This document shows positions 63,806-64,000 of a DNA stretch of 64,000 nt, in pieces. How positions within the stretch are numbered: position 1 is the stretch's first letter; each line of letters starts with the position of its first letter. The translations under genes and the position numbers were made by a program. This DNA comes from Natronobacterium haloterrestre (lineage in GTDB: Archaea; Halobacteriota; Halobacteria; Halobacteriales; Natrialbaceae), in contig NZ_FOKW01000005.1 in assembly GCF_900112205.1 (NCBI RefSeq), positions 1 through 64,000 of the forward strand, in the 5' to 3' direction. The notes beneath the pieces are model-generated. The model was not told where the DNA came from and did not search any database. It saw only the letters and a program-made list of their open reading frames with translations.

Positions 63806-64000
63806 TCACTCCGAGAGCAGCCGTTCGATCGCGGTCGCCGCGTCACGGAACGCGGCGACGTCCATGCTGTCGGTCGTCAGGACGACGCCGACGTCGTCGA
63901 CGATCTTTCTGACCACGAACCCGTCCCCGTGGACCCGAATGGTAAAGGAGTACTCGCCGATCCCGTTGGCGTGCTCTACGGCCTCGAGGCCGTTGCGGAT
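63806..64000 (-). CDS. Haloarchaeal hypothetical protein, cut by the window edge
   Basis: The minus-strand frame is open from the right edge to a stop at 63806. The visible 64 C-terminal residues include EHANGIGEYSFTIRVHGDGF and KIVDDVGVVLTTDSMDVAAF and end ERLLSE. The composition is that of a real acidic haloarchaeal protein. It is convergent with the Hsp20 gene. The start and family lie outside the window. Confidence 0.6.
   Translation of the reverse strand: MRNGLEAVEHANGIGEYSFTIRVHGDGFVVRKIVDDVGVVLTTDSMDVAAFRDAATAIERLLSE

Overview
The window is a 64-kb chromosomal segment of a halophilic archaeon. The DNA is very GC-rich, the predicted proteins are strongly acidic, many genes look leaderless (a TATA-like box 25-28 bases before the ATG), and CTCGAG is very frequent, as in Natrialbaceae-type haloarchaea (inference; no rRNA is present to check). 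No tRNA, rRNA, CRISPR array or intact insertion sequence was found.

Layout. 0.5-1.2 kb: small HTH regulator and membrane protein pair. 1.4-7.9 kb (minus): a 2-oxoacid dehydrogenase complex (E1 alpha, E1 beta, E2, E3) with lipoyl synthase upstream in its own unit. 8.1-12.6 kb: MATE exporter, PH-domain membrane protein, Ski2/Hel308-like helicase. 12.6-39.1 kb: a large accessory cluster described below. 39.3-42.9 kb: housekeeping enzymes (HAD, DJ-1/PfpI, MazG, HD, P-loop kinase). 43.4-46.4 kb: phosphonate/phosphite-type ABC importer phnDCE. 46.7-49.9 kb: zinc-ribbon protein, tRNA-splicing endonuclease, an orphan FtsZ-like protein. 50.1-57.2 kb: trpS, a ParB-like protein, a long acidic protein, then a candidate phenylalanine leader peptide and pheST. 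57.2-59.1 kb (minus): two haloarchaeal proteins behind a double TTTAGGT-N2-ACCTAAA operator. 59.2-64.0 kb: AbrB-like protein, MC1 chromatin protein, histidine kinase, prephenate dehydratase, peroxiredoxin, Hsp20 and a cut-off gene.

The most unusual part is 12627-39107. Nine or ten plus-strand genes encode three different tubulin/FtsZ-superfamily proteins (one with an N-terminal C2H2 zinc finger), a PH-like membrane protein, coiled-coil membrane proteins and five exported or membrane-anchored proteins with Ig-like or helical ectodomains. The last eight of these (18651-31047) are packed with overlaps or gaps of 0-7 bases, so they form one operon. It converges on a five-gene minus-strand operon: a tandem winged-helix protein, a coiled-coil protein with ESCRT-III-like layout, a helical protein, an AAA+ ATPase with a Cdc48-like N domain and Vps4/katanin-like core motifs, and a 1005-residue cytosolic beta-propeller/Ig-like protein. 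My reading is a multi-tubulin, AAA-driven, envelope-spanning membrane-remodelling or scaffold machine. This is inference from architecture and gene order; no member has an assigned function that I can recognise.

Smaller regulatory signals worth attention are the phenylalanine-ending leader ORF before pheS, the paired metal-regulator-like operators before 59047, and an inverted repeat next to the phnD TATA box.
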